Shown here piece by piece: positions 12,069-23,915 of a DNA stretch of 64,000 nucleotides. Numbering within the stretch: the stretch's first letter is position 1; each line of letters begins with the position of its first letter. The DNA lies in NCBI RefSeq assembly GCF_963576675.1, contig NC_088919.1, positions 44,352,501 through 44,416,500 on the forward strand, in the 5' to 3' direction. A program made the translations under genes and the position numbers. Origin of the DNA: Euphorbia lathyris (taxonomy: Eukaryota; Streptophyta; Magnoliopsida; Malpighiales; Euphorbiaceae). The notes under the pieces were generated by a model, which ran no database searches, was not told the origin of the DNA, and saw only the letters and a program-made list of their open reading frames with translations.

Positions 12069-15017
12069 TCATTGAACCTCTTCGATGAGAGGCTCATTGC
12101 CAATCGGCCTATGGTAAGGCACATTGTCGTATGACTTTTTCTTGCCTTTGGTCTCGATCTTGATTGGACCAATGCTATCTTCGTATAATCGAGACTCCAC
12201 CATATCCGAATGTGTCTCAAATGGTTTTTCGTTTGCCTTAATCACCTCGATGCCGTTTCCTTTCCAACGTAATAAAAGTTGGTGCAAGGATGACGGAATG
12301 CACGAGTTGGAGTGGATCCAATCTCGTCCAAGCAATACTTGGTAACTCGCCGTTGAATTGACTACAAAGAATGCCGAAGTTGTGGTTTGATTACCGACGG
12401 TAAGTTGCACAGGTAAAACCCCATAGGTTTTAGCAATTTTGCCAGTAAAAGCCGAGACAGAAATTTCTGACGTCATTATGTCGCCTACGGATTTCCCGAG
12501 AGCTAGTGCCATCTTTAATGACATAATATTAACGGCTGATCCATTATCAACTAGAACTCTCGATAAAGGCTTGCCATCAACGTGTGCTTTGACGTATAAT
12601 GGCTTAATGTGTCGTGTCATCTTTAGAGTGGGTTTGTCAAAATAAACCCGCTTCATCCGATCTTCCGATGAAGCTTTTGTTGTAATGCCACTTCTTCGGT
12701 CTTCTTGAATCTCGTGTACCTTCTCGTTTGGATCTTTACTTCTAAAATTTATTGGTAAAATTAAAGAAGTAGCAGCACACCCAGCTTGGATAATGAAATC
12801 TCCAACGCGAATTTTCACATTTTTCTTTGCTTTTATTTTTTCTTTCGAAACGTTGCTAGAATCGACACTAGACAACTCCATTTCATTTTTCCTTCTTTTT
12901 TCTGCCTCTCTCTTTCTTATTCTTCTTTTTGCATTTTTTGAGAGAGGTTGTGGAAATTTTTTATGTCGGTTGATGAACCATTTTTCGAGGGAAACTTGCG
13001 CCGGTAGAGTAACGAAGCGTGACCGGCCTTGGTTTGTGCCACTTTTATTTTTATTTATTGGCTTTCGTTTTCTCCATGGCTTTACTTTCTCCTTGGTGGT
13101 TGGCAAAGTGCCCTTTGGCACCCAAATTTGTTTTGTCCTTGGGTGGTCGGGGCGCCCTTTTCTCTGACTCAAGGTGTTGCTATGGACATTACGCTTATGA
13201 GGTGGCATCTCGATGGAAGTTGCATTTATCATTGTAGCGGCTGGAAATGGATCATCATCAATCAACATGCTCTTTTTCTTTTCAGGAAATTTAAGCATGC
13301 CTATGTTTATTCTATCCTGCACCGCATTCTTAAAAACAAAGCAAGATTGTATGTCGTGGCTCCAACTATCATGATATTTACAATAAGTTTTTCCACTGGT
13401 GTCATCTCTCGATGGAATAATATGTCCATGTGGTAAGGTGATAAAACTCTCTTTTAGAAAATAATCAAACAATTCTCTAGTTTTAGAAACATCAAATGTG
13501 TATTGTACATTTGTATTCCGCTTAACCACTTCAGGAGTTTTTGGATTTTTTGCTAACATTGGACACATGCGGGATCCTGTTCTAGTTAACTCGGCTATAG
13601 CTACCTCATGCGTTTCATTAGTTTCTATATCCTGATGGTAACTACCTACAGAGTTTTTCTCCCTACGATTATCCTCACGCATTAATTCTTCATATTCTGA
13701 CACTTTAGCAACAAGTTCGTAATAATCACAAAAATCAATGCCCTGGAATTTCTTCCTATTTTCAAACTCTAAGCCACGTTGAGCAATTTTAACGAACTCG
13801 ATTTTAGGAATATTAACTCGACATCTATGCCTCATTTTCTTGAAACGATTAATAAAACTTTCAACGGACTCACCTGAGCGCTGAACCATACGAGATAGTT
13901 CGGAGACACATACCTCGGGCTCAGTTCGATAGAACTGAGAATGAAATAATTGTTCCATACGACCCCAGCTTTTGATAGATTCAGGTTGTAATGTCGTATA
14001 CCATGTGAAAGCCGGTCCAGTTAGTGATCCAAGGAATAAACGCAAATGAAGCATATCGAAGTCTTGCTCCGCACTAATCCCGCTACATTGGAATGAAAAT
14101 CGAGCAACATGTTCGATGGTAGATTGTCCACTTTCACCTGAAAATAAAGAAAAATCCGGAATTCTAAAATTGTGAGGAAATGGGTATCGCTGGTCGTATT
14201 CCCTAGGGTAGGCTTTCTGAAACTCCGGACGGTATACTTCACGGACCGTAGGTCCATAAATTTCTTGCACGATGTTCCGAATATGTTGCCTATCCTCTGC
14301 TTCATTACACATTTCGCTCCTCACACCTGAAACACGAGATATGTTGTTATTATCACGAGAATTCTCATGAATATTTTCACGAGTATATTCGCGGGTATGA
14401 TCACAGTCTTGATTTCTCCACGTGCCCCCCGAACCACGGGCATTGATGTCACCATAGTGCTCCGAGTGGGTATTAGGTCCGGTGTTTGACCTGAAATGAG
14501 GCGCATTTGGGGGTATTGAAAATTGTTCTGAGGTTCTTCGATCTCCCCGCTCATTGAATCTCATGTTTTCCTCCCGACTAGATGGTGGCCTATATCGGTT
14601 GCCTTGGGGAGTGCCTTCCCTTGTGTTATCTGAAACATTGTGAGAATTCAAATTTTTAGCATAAATTTTAGCACACCTATCTGGGATTCTATTCATCTCA
14701 TCAGTGAGATTATTAATCCTGTTTTCCAAATTGGGTTGTCTCCAAGCTTGCATCATCTCAGTTTGAGCTTTAACATTTTGCGACATCTCGGCTACAAGCC
14801 TTTCCATGTTGCGCATATGGGCCTCTTGTCTCACGAAAAATGCGTTGAAGTCCGGTTGTGGCATTGACGTCCGATGAACATCTTCCAAATGGCTCACGGT
14901 CTCGGCAACATAGCCTTCGGGTATATTCGTGTCCACGTTTGTATCTTCATTCCTCTTCTGATTTTCCTCAGACTCCGGAACGTGTAATTCTCGACTTGTA
15001 TTTTTCTTGGGTGGCAT
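12069..15017 (-). CDS. gag-protease polyprotein, intact copy
   Basis: An intact 982-codon frame, with start chosen at MPPKKNTSRELH (15017). The frame is open 34 codons further upstream, but that extension lies in the leader and looks untranslated. It encodes the capsid precursor and the protease that would mature it. Gag core lies at residues ~277-446 (FRIPDFSLFSGES, GPAFTWYTTL, ESVESFINRFKKMRHR). A zinc-binding-like motif follows: C546-X2-H549-X4-H554-X4-C559. Next comes a basic linker with KNAKRRIRKREAEKRRK, then a retropepsin-like domain with LVDNGSAVNIM (D824, DNG in place of DTG/DSG) and LLGRDWIHSN (~895-904). The stop follows LIEEVQ. No RT or integrase follows. Asn after the catalytic Asp is common in plant gypsy proteases, so activity remains plausible. 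Confidence 0.9.
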   Translation of the reverse strand: MPPKKNTSRELHVPESEENQKRNEDTNVDTNIPEGYVAETVSHLEDVHRTSMPQPDFNAFFVRQEAHMRNMERLVAEMSQNVKAQTEMMQAWRQPNLENRINNLTDEMNRIPDRCAKIYAKNLNSHNVSDNTREGTPQGNRYRPPSSREENMRFNERGDRRTSEQFSIPPNAPHFRSNTGPNTHSEHYGDINARGSGGTWRNQDCDHTREYTRENIHENSRDNNNISRVSGVRSEMCNEAEDRQHIRNIVQEIYGPTVREVYRPEFQKAYPREYDQRYPFPHNFRIPDFSLFSGESGQSTIEHVARFSFQCSGISAEQDFDMLHLRLFLGSLTGPAFTWYTTLQPESIKSWGRMEQLFHSQFYRTEPEVCVSELSRMVQRSGESVESFINRFKKMRHRCRVNIPKIEFVKIAQRGLEFENRKKFQGIDFCDYYELVAKVSEYEELMREDNRREKNSVGSYHQDIETNETHEVAIAELTRTGSRMCPMLAKNPKTPEVVKRNTNVQYTFDVSKTRELFDYFLKESFITLPHGHIIPSRDDTSGKTYCKYHDSWSHDIQSCFVFKNAVQDRINIGMLKFPEKKKSMLIDDDPFPAATMINATSIEMPPHKRNVHSNTLSQRKGRPDHPRTKQIWVPKGTLPTTKEKVKPWRKRKPINKNKSGTNQGRSRFVTLPAQVSLEKWFINRHKKFPQPLSKNAKRRIRKREAEKRRKNEMELSSVDSSNVSKEKIKAKKNVKIRVGDFIIQAGCAATSLILPINFRSKDPNEKVHEIQEDRRSGITTKASSEDRMKRVYFDKPTLKMTRHIKPLYVKAHVDGKPLSRVLVDNGSAVNIMSLKMALALGKSVGDIMTSEISVSAFTGKIAKTYGVLPVQLTVGNQTTTSAFFVVNSTASYQVLLGRDWIHSNSCIPSSLHQLLLRWKGNGIEVIKANEKPFETHSDMVESRLYEDSIGPIKIETKGKKKSYDNVPYHRPIGNEPLIEEVQ

Positions 15018-15214
15018 TGTAAACAGCAAATAATATTTCGGAAAGTTTGGAAATAAAACACAAAAGTAGAATATCACGGCAATAAAATACCACATAAATA
15101 CACTACCAAAATAATTCACTTTTGGTTAAATAATTTAGTAATGGAAAAAAAAGCTGAGCCTAAAAATAGGACAAAATTTGGTGAAAAATTTTTGGTACTA
15201 AAAAAAATGTTTTA

Positions 15215-15414
15215 GGTCCCACTGGGCGTGCCAAAAATTGTTGGCGTTAGCTAATAAATTTTGGTGATAGTGAAGTCGGGCGAAAAATGAGTGTGACACA
15301 CACAAAAAATGTTGAAGAAAAATGTTTTTAAATTTTTTGGCAAAGCATAAGAAACCGTAGTTTTGGTACTAATAAAAAAATGTTTTTTTAGGTCCCACTG
15401 GGCGTGCCAAAAAT
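15215..15414 (-). repeat. duplicated PBS/leader segment, left copy (also 21930-22129)
   Basis: The block TTGGTACTAA, poly-A, GGTCCCACTGGGCGTGCC, AAAAATTGTTGGCG occurs twice, 176 bp apart: once at the real LTR edge (15415) and once at 15239. The inner copy is followed by 176 bp that begins like an LTR terminus (TGTTGGCGTTAGC) but differs afterwards. Both tandem copies carry it, so it predates the array. Confidence 0.75.
15391..15412 (-). promoter_or_regulatory. primer-binding site, left copy
   Basis: Three nucleotides or so inside LTR 2, the minus strand reads TTGGCACGCCCAGTGGG. TGG at its start can pair with the CCA end of a tRNA. The equivalent in the right copy is at 22106-22127. The tRNA was not identified. 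Confidence 0.6.
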
Positions 15415-17552
15415 TGTTGGCGATATTTTCGAAATATCCCAATTTTCAACCTTGATACGCGTTTGCGGGGATTAAAAATGGTAAAAATAATGCGGGCGTG
15501 CCAGAGAAGCTAATTCTCAAAGGGTAAAATGGTAATTGAATAAAATAAATAAATAAAGTGCGCCTAAATTACTTGAATTCTAAACGAAAAGCGATTGACG
15601 ACCGTTACAAGGACTGAAAATAAAAACAACGGTCTTGGGCCCCGACGTTACTTGACAGGTCGGTCGGAAAAACAATTTTTAAATATAAGTACCGACAAAT
15701 AAAGTAATAAAACGACACAAAAATATAATTTTTTTAATTTTCTTTTATATTTTTATTGATTTTGTAAATATTTTTCAATGTTTTTTGTATTACAAATAAT
15801 AATAAAGCATGAAAATTACAACTTAAAAAGAAATAATAACTTTAAAGCTAGAAATGTAAATAAGTCACAAAACAAATATGTACGGGATGAAATAAAATTA
15901 ACCGATCTCCTTGATGTCGTTGGGATGCGTGAAATTGAGGATTGGACCTCTACAAAATCGGCTCGGGGGTTGTTGCGTTGTCCGGGTAGTGCTGGGCGAA
16001 TTTGAAGTAATTCGGAGAGTTCAGGAACTTGAGCAGAAATTTACCACCAAGTCAGCAGCAAAATGGGACTAAATTGATGCTTTTGTGGGACTTTCGGGCT
16101 CAATTTCGGGAGCTGTAGAGGTCGGATTATAGCGAAACGAAGGCTAATATTTAAAGTTAGTGTGCGAAGGAAGGGTTTACACTGGAATTTCAGAAAAGAT
16201 CGAGTAAATGAGTCGAAATAAATTATTGAAAATTTGGCGACAGAATAATTGTTTGATGGTTGAAAAAACCAAAAGCTTGATTCTGTTTCATAGAGGGTAC
16301 TTTAGGGGCGATTTAGAAGACTATAAAGGGTCGTTTTTTACGAAATAAAAATTGAGAATTGAAGAATTGATGTCAATAAAGAGATTAAAATTAATTTAGG
16401 CTAAAATGATCAGCTAACGAACTCTAAATAAAATTTGGAAAACGGCTCACCAGAAAGGTTGTTTGATGAATTTTTCAATGATGAAAAACTCAAAAGCTTA
16501 ATTGATTGAGATCAATAAAAAGTTCCCAAATATGATTTGGAATAGGTGTGTAAACTAAGAATGACTCGAAAATGGGGTTTCGGTGATCTTGGTTTCACGA
16601 AAAATGCTTGAAGCTTTGAAGAACTTAACAATGGCGAAATTTGGTTTAGACTAAGAAAGGTTGAACCGAGGATTGGGTAATGATTTTACTGACTTAACTA
16701 AGAGATTGCAAAAAACAATTTGAGAATTGGTTGATTAAACTAAGAGAATTTCGGAATTGAGGTTTCTGAAAATTGAAAGCTTTTCTGAGGAACTGGAGAT
16801 TAAAGAACTAATTCTGGGAATTGAGACATTGTTTAGACTAATTAGATGCTAAAGAACGATTTCTACGAATCTAAGGATTGATAAAGAGGCCGATTTTGGC
16901 AGAGAATTTGAGAGAAAAATTTGAGTTGTCTGTGTTTGATTGATTTTTGAGTGGGGTATAGAATGAAAGAATTAGGCTCTATTTATAGGATTTTGAGTAA
17001 CAAATCCCATATTAGTGGCCCTTAAATTTCTCACCCATGATTCCCACTACATTCCCATTAGTTGAAGAAAGAAAATGGCTGAGTTGGGAGTTGGAAGAAT
17101 GGAGATAATGCCGTGAAAAACGTTCCTGTAATGTGTTGGACATGTTCAAACCCGTTTTTCAGCACTACTTCCCTTTGAAAAATTCCACCGGCTTCGTTTT
17201 AGCTCCGTTTTGCTCCGTTTTGGACATTCCGGAAAGCTAACATCCCGAACTTTCTAAAAAAAATAATAACGGTCTGATATCTTGCCGTTTCAGGGTCCGT
17301 TTTCATCGTCGAAGTTGCTGGGCGGGTTACTAAAAAAATGGTGCAAATTTACCCCTGATTTTTATTATTTCTTTTTCTTTTCTTTTCTTTTCTTTTTATT
17401 TCTATTTTCTTTTTATAATAATTTTTTGATATTATTTTCTATTTTTATCACATTTTTATTTGATTGCAAAATGAATTTAATAAAAATAAAATAACTATAG
17501 ACTAAAAATTATAACCTATGCTAAAATACAGAAATTTAATTAGCCCCCAACA
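15415..17552 (-). repeat. LTR 2, shared between the two copies
   Basis: The 2,138-bp LTR is nearly identical to LTR 1, with a minus-strand TATA box near 16989-16980. It acts as the 3' LTR of the right copy and the 5' LTR of the left copy. It is therefore the only intact promoter able to drive the left gag-protease ORF. Confidence 0.93.
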
Positions 17553-18812
17553 ATTGCCCCCCTATTTTATGTGTAAAAGATTTGAAAATGAATTTTGCAC
17601 ATAAAATAAGTCTTTTATTAATTTCTTTTTTTTACCCGTCAGTACCGAATTTGTTGAAGCTGAAATTGTGTTCTTTGCAGCTTCCTCGTCATTTTCACAC
17701 ATGATTTCTGCTGGTTTATGGCTTAGAAAGAAAGTAAAGATCATCGATGTAAATTTTGTATGAAAATTGACAGTGTGTGATGGAATTGCTGGATGACTTG
17801 TTGAATTTTTCTTTGAATTATGAGACATGCTCATCTGCTTCTGCATTTTCTGATATTGCGATCTCGATTTTTGCTTGCTTCGGCTTTGACTGATATGCTT
17901 CGCTGCTGCTGAAATTTGCATCACTCACGCCATGCTTGTTGATGCCAAAAATGCTCGTGGTTGCCTTTATTTTCTTTCGTAACTAGGATCAATTTGCAAT
18001 CTGTTTTTTCTGCTCATTTAAACAAAATAGCTGCTGCCATTTTATTTAAATTGTATAAAAATTGGTCTTGAGTTGAGCTTATTCCTGAAAAATGTTGAAG
18101 TTGAATCCGATTTATATCCGTATAGATTTGTTGCTTGCTGAAATTGGTTTAACTCCGTCTATGAATTCGCGACTTCACTTCTGTTGTTAATAAACTTCTT
18201 TGAGCTACTGATTGACAGAAATAAATTGAATTGTCACTTCTTCTTCTCAAGAATCATGTTTGGCTAATATTCGTCTTGAACCTCTTGAGCTTAGAGTTGA
18301 GAATCCATTTGATGATATGGATATATCGTACATGACGGAACCTTCCCCCCGACGTCTTCGAGCTTGGATGCCATTGGTGCTGCACATGTTGTTGTCTCGT
18401 ATTTGATGGGGACAAAACTGAGCGAGTGGACGGCGGATCAGGTGGAAAAGGCTACACCGAGCTTCTTTGTCGCGATTGCTTTTTTTATCTCTCACAAATT
18501 TTTTTATTCTTTTTATTTTATTTTTATTTTTTTTGGACATGTAAATTGACTTTTATTGTTTTTCTTTATTTTTATTTTTCTTTTCATTTATGTTTTTTAT
18601 CATTTCGTTTTTTACATTTTTTTTTGAAATGGATGCTTTATTACCTCTAAGCACGCTAAAAATATCAATGATGCTAATTAACGGCTTAAAAAACTAAAAT
18701 GTACGCAAAAAATGAAACAGAACAAAAAATAAAAGGCACCTCGTACCTTGTCGCATCTTTAGTTTTTCTATAGCGGCTGATGCCACCGCTTTGTCTTTCA
18801 GTTGTGACAAAA

Positions 18813-21732
18813 TCATTGAACCTCTTCGATGAGAGGCTCATTGCCAATCGGCCTATGGTAAGGCACATTGTCGTATGACTTTTTCTTGCCTTTGGTCTCG
18901 ATCTTGATTGGACCAATGCTATCTTCGTATAATCGAGACTCCACCATATCCGAATGTGTCTCAAATGGTTTTTCGTTTGCCTTAATCACCTCGATGCCGT
19001 TTCCTTTCCAACGTAATAAAAGTTGGTGCAAGGATGACGGAATGCACGAGTTGGAGTGGATCCAATCTCGTCCAAGCAATACTTGGTAACTCGCCGTTGA
19101 ATTGACTACAAAGAATGCCGAAGTTGTGGTTTGATTACCGACGGTAAGTTGCACAGGTAAAACCCCATAGGTTTTAGCAATTTTGCCAGTAAAAGCCGAG
19201 ATAGAAATTTCTGACGTCATTATGTCGCCTACGGATTTCCCGAGAGCTAGTGCCATCTTTAATGACATAATATTAACGGCTGATCCATTATCAACTAGAA
19301 CTCTCGATAAAGGCTTGCCATCAACGTGTGCTTTGACGTATAATGGCTTAATGTGTCGTGTCATCTTTAGAGTGGGTTTGTCAAAATAAACCCGCTTCAT
19401 CCGATCTTCCGATGAAGCTTTTGTTGTAATGCCACTTCTTCGGTCTTCTTGAATCTCGTGTACCTTCTCGTTTGGATCTTTACTTCTAAAATTTATTGGT
19501 AAAATTAAAGAAGTAGCAGCACACCCAGCTTGGATAATGAAATCTCCAACGCGAATTTTCACATTTTTCTTTGCTTTTATTTTTTCTTTCGAAACGTTGC
19601 TAGAATCGACACTAGACAACTCCATTTCATTTTTCCTTCTTTTTTCTGCCTCTCTCTTTCTTATTCTTCTTTTTGCATTTTTTGAGAGAGGTTGTGGAAA
19701 TTTTTTATGTCGGTTGATGAACCATTTTTCGAGGGAAACTTGCGCCGGTAGAGTAACGAAGCGTGACCGGCCTTGGTTTGTGCCACTTTTATTTTTATTT
19801 ATTGGCTTTCGTTTTCTCCATGGCTTTACTTTCTCCTTGGTGGTTGGCAAAGTGCCCTTTGGTACCCAAATTTGTTTTGTCCTTGGGTGGTCGGGGCGCC
19901 CTTTTCTCTGACTCAAGGTGTTGCTATGGACATTACGCTTATGAGGTGGCATCTCGATGGAAGTTGCATTTATCATTGTAGCGGCTGGAAATGGATCATC
20001 ATCAATCAACATGCTCTTTTTCTTTTCAGGAAATTTAAGCATGCCTTTGTTTATTCTATCCTGCACCGCATTGCTCCAACTATCATGATATTTACAATAA
20101 GTTTTTCCACTGGTGTCATCTCTCGATGGAATAATATGTCCATGTGGTAAGGTGATAAAACTCTCTTTTAGAAAATAATCAAACAATTCTCTAGTTTTAG
20201 AAACATCAAATGTGTATTGTACATTTGTATTCCGCTTAACCACTTCAGGAGTTTTTGGATTTTTTTGCTAACATTGGACACATGCGGGATCCTGTTCTAG
20301 TTAACTCGGCTATAGCTACCTCATGCGTTTCATTAGTTTCTATATCCTGATGGTAACTACCTACAGAGTTTTTCTCCCTACGATTATCCTCACGCATTAA
20401 TTCTTCATATTCTGACACTTTAGCAACAAGTTCGTAATAATCACAAAAATCAATGCCCTGGAATTTCTTCCTATTTTCAAACTCTAAGCCACGTTGAGCA
20501 ATTTTAACGAACTCGATTTTAGGAATATTAACTCGACATCTATGCCTCATTTTCTTGAAACGATTAATAAAACTTTCAACGGACTCACCTGAGCGCTGAA
20601 CCATACGAGATAGTTCGGAGACACATACCTCGGGCTCAGTTCGATAGAACTGAGAATGAAATAATTGTTCCATACGACCCCAGCTTTTGATAGATTCAGG
20701 TTGTAATGTCGTATACCATGTGAAAGCCGGTCCAGTTAGTGATCCAAGGAATAAACGCAAACGAAGCATATCGAAGTCTTGCTCCGCACTAATCCCGCTA
20801 CATTGGAATGAAAATCGAGCAACATGTTCGATGGTAGATTGTCCACTTTCACCTGAAAATAAAGAAAAATCCGGAATTCTAAAATTGTGAGGAAATGGGT
20901 ATCGCTGGTCGTATTCCCTAGGGTAGGCTTTCTGAAACTCCGGACGGTATACTTCACGGACCGTAGGTCCATAAATTTCTTGCACGATGTTCCGAATACG
21001 TTGCCTATCCTCTGCTTCATTACACATTTCGCTCCTCACACCTGAAACACGAGATATGTTGTTATTATCACGAGAATTCTCATGAATATTTTCACGAGTA
21101 TATTCGCGGGTATGATCACAGTCTTGATTTCTCCACGTGCCCCCCGAACCACGGGCATTGATGTCACCATAGTGCTCCGAGTGGGTATTAGGTCCGGTGT
21201 TTGACCTGAAATGAGGCGCATTTGGGGGTATTGAAAATTGTTCTGAGGTTCTTCGATCTCCCCGCTCATTGAATCTCATGTTTTCCTCCCGACTAGATGG
21301 TGGCCTATATCGGTTGCCTTGGGGAGTGCCTTCCCTTGTGTTATCTGAAACATTGTGAGAATTCAAATTTTTAGCATAAATTTTAGCACACCTATCTGGG
21401 ATTCTATTCATCTCATCAGTGAGATTATTAATCCTGTTTTCCAAATTGGGTTGTCTCCAAGCTTGCATCATCTCAGTTTGAGCTTTAACATTTTGCGACA
21501 TCTCGGCTACAAGCCTTTCCATGTTGCGCATATGGGCCTCTTGTCTCACGAAAAATGCGTTGAAGTCCGGTTGTGGCATTGACGTCCGATGAACATCTTC
21601 CAAATGGCTCACGGTCTCGGCAACATAGCCTTCGGGTATATTCGTGTCCACGTTTGTATCTTCATTCCTCTTCTGATTTTCCTCAGACTCCGGAACGTGT
21701 AATTCTCGACTTGTATTTTTCTTGGGTGGCAT
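18813..21732 (-). pseudogene. gag-protease polyprotein, frameshifted copy
   Basis: The second copy of the same gene starts at the equivalent MPPKK codon (21732). A T run at about 20262 has seven Ts where the left copy has six. This shifts the frame after the gag core, so gag ends near 20245 and the protease part continues in another frame to 18813. In addition, 30 nt are missing in frame near 20070, removing ten residues (HDIQSCFVFK). That loses the second His and last Cys of the zinc-binding-like motif. The protease motif LVDNGSAVN and LLGRDW are preserved. Other differences from the left copy are scattered single substitutions. Confidence 0.9.
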
Positions 21733-22129
21733 TGTAAACAGCAAATAATATTTCGGAAAGTTTGGAAATAAAACACAAAAGTAGAATATCACGGCAATAA
21801 AATACCACATAAATACACTACCAAAATAATTCACTTTTGGTTAAATAATTTAGTAATGGAAAAAAAAGCTGAGCCTAAAAATAGGACAAAATTTGGTGAA
21901 AAATTTTTGGTACTAAAAAAAATGTTTTAGGTCTCACTGGGCGTGCCAAAAATTGTTGGCGTTAGCTAATAAATTTTGGTGATAGTGAAGTCGGGCGAAA
22001 AATGAGTGTGACACACACAAAAAATGTTGAAGAAAAATGTTTTTAAATTTTTTGGCAAAGCATAAGAAACCGTAGTTTTGGTACTAATAAAAAAATGTTT
22101 TTTTAGGTCCCACTGGGCGTGCCAAAAAT

Positions 22130-23336
22130 TGTTGGCGATATTTTCGAAATATCCCAATTTTCAACCTTGATACGCGTTTGCGGGGATTAAAAATGGTAAA
22201 AATAATGCGGGCGTGCCAGAGAAGCTAATTCTCAAAGGGTAAAATGGTAATTGAATAAAATAAATAAATAAAGTGCGCCTAAATTACTTGAATTCTAAAC
22301 GAAAAGCGATTGACGACCGTTACAAGGACTGAAAATAAAAACAACGGTCTTGGGCCCCGACGTTACTTGATAGGTCGGTCGGAAAAACAATTTTTAAATA
22401 TAAGTACCGACAAATAAAGTAATAAAACGACACAAAAATATAATTTTTTTAATTTTCTTTTATATTTTTATTGATTTTGTAAATATTTTTCAATGTTTTT
22501 TGTATTACAAATAATAATAAAGCATGAAAATTACAACTTAAAAAGAAATAATAACTTTAAAGCTAGAAATGTAAATAAGTCACAAAAACAAATATGTACG
22601 GGATGAAATAAAATTAACCGATCTCCTTGATGTCGTTGGGATGCGTGAAATTGAGGATTGGACCTCTACAAAATCGGCTCGGGGGTTGTTGCGTTGTCCG
22701 GGTAGTGCTGGGCGAATTTGAAGTAATTCGGAGAGTTCAGGGACTTGAGCAGAAATTTACCACCAAGTCAGCAGCAAAATGGGACTAAATTGATGCTTTT
22801 GTGGGACTTTCGGGCTCAATTTCGGGAGCTGTAGAGGTCGGATTATAGCGAAACGAAGGCTAGTATTTAAAGTTAGTGTGCGAAGGAAGGGTTTAGAACT
22901 GGAATTTCAGAAAAAGATCGAGTAAATGAGTCGAAATAAATTATTGAAAATTTGGCGACAGAATAATTGTTTGATGGTTGAAAAAATCAAAAGCTTGATT
23001 CTGTTTCATAGAGGGTACTTTAGGGGCGATTTAGAAGACTATAAAGGGTCGTTTTTTACGAAATAAAAATTGAGAATTGAAGAATTGATGTCAATAAAGA
23101 GATTAAAATTAATTTAGGCTAAAAAAATGGTGCAAATTTACCCCTGATTTTTATTATTTCTTTTTCTTTTCTTTTCTTTTTATTTCTATTTTCTTGTTAT
23201 AATAATCTTTTGATATTATTTTCTATTTTTATCACATTTTTATTTGATTGCAAAATGAATTTAATAAAAATAAAATAACTATAGACTAAAAATTATAACC
23301 TATGCTAAAATACAAAAATTTAACTAGCCCCCAACA
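22130..23336 (-). repeat. LTR 3, internally deleted
   Basis: The LTR has the same termini but is only 1,207 bp. A deletion of about 930 bp joins CTAAAA to AAAATGGTGC near 23120, with CTAAAA microhomology at the two breakpoints in LTR 2 (~16400 and ~17330). The TATA-box region is lost. It is the outermost 5' LTR in element orientation. Confidence 0.92.
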
Positions 23337-23915
23337 ATAACAAAAATAATTTTAGGATATATTTATTTATAAAGAGAATATGTCCAATTTTGGATAAAAA
23401 TTAACTGAATTTAGAAGTTCTACTAATTTTTTCCAAAAAAAATTTACTAATAAAATGTGAGAAAAATAAATAGAAACCAAAACCGCACTGATAAAGAAAA
23501 TCTCTAAAAATCCATTGAAATAGAAATATGAGCCATGAATATTAATTCTGATAGAAACTCCTCAAAACAGAAAAAAAAAACTCACTAAACCCCTAAAAAC
23601 AGTATTAATGCATAAATATTATGTACTGGCGCATAAAGTACTATGCCGATGGCAAAGCGTTTTGTGTCTGTACAAAATATAATAGTTTTTAAGTATAAAA
23701 ATAAATTTCAGGTATCAAAATGTAAACATATAAAGTTCGGGTATCAAAAATATATTATACTTTCATGACTAATTTGATCATGAGTTAATTTGACTATTCA
23801 TACCAATTTTAAGGACCGAGTTGATATCCAAAGATTGATGTGGACTAAATTGACCATCCATGCCAACTTTAAGTACCAATTTGAACCATTATTCCTAAGC
23901 AAACTGTTATTAATT

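Larger units (their letters stand above)
8657..23336 (-). mobile_element. tandem array of a gag-protease-only gypsy-like element (LTR-int-LTR-int-LTR)
   Basis: Three LTRs (8657-10808, 15415-17552, 22130-23336) alternate with two nearly identical internal regions, with periods of about 6.76 and 6.72 kb. A single 5-bp TSD, ATAAC, flanks the whole array (8652-8656 and 23337-23341). This indicates one integration followed by LTR-LTR unequal recombination rather than two insertions. Each internal region encodes gag and an aspartic protease only; no RT, RNase H or integrase motif is present. This is the organisation of non-autonomous LTR elements that retain gag (TR-GAG type), which need a partner for reverse transcription and integration. 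Near-identity of the copies indicates youth. Confidence 0.93.
8248..23875. mobile_element. old inverted-repeat element split by the LTR array
   Basis: The sequence at about 8248-8400 matches the reverse complement of about 23670-23875; shared landmarks are AAAGTATAATATATTTTT and GTTTATATTTTGATACTT-like blocks, diverged. Inside, 8416-8560 recurs in the same orientation at 23484-23640 (landmarks AAATCTCTAAAAATCC-like, CTCAAAA, ATTAGTGCATCGATATTAT-like). Without the array the element would be about 0.95 kb (8248-8656 plus 23342-23875). It is non-coding. It may be a degenerate MULE or another TIR MITE; the TSD was not resolved. Confidence 0.5.

Noticed and set aside
12793..13436. Plus-strand open frames rich in Phe/Leu across the gag-protease gene (also at 19537-20150)
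   Set aside because: They are antisense to an intact gag-protease frame, repeat exactly in the second copy, and contain no domain motif.
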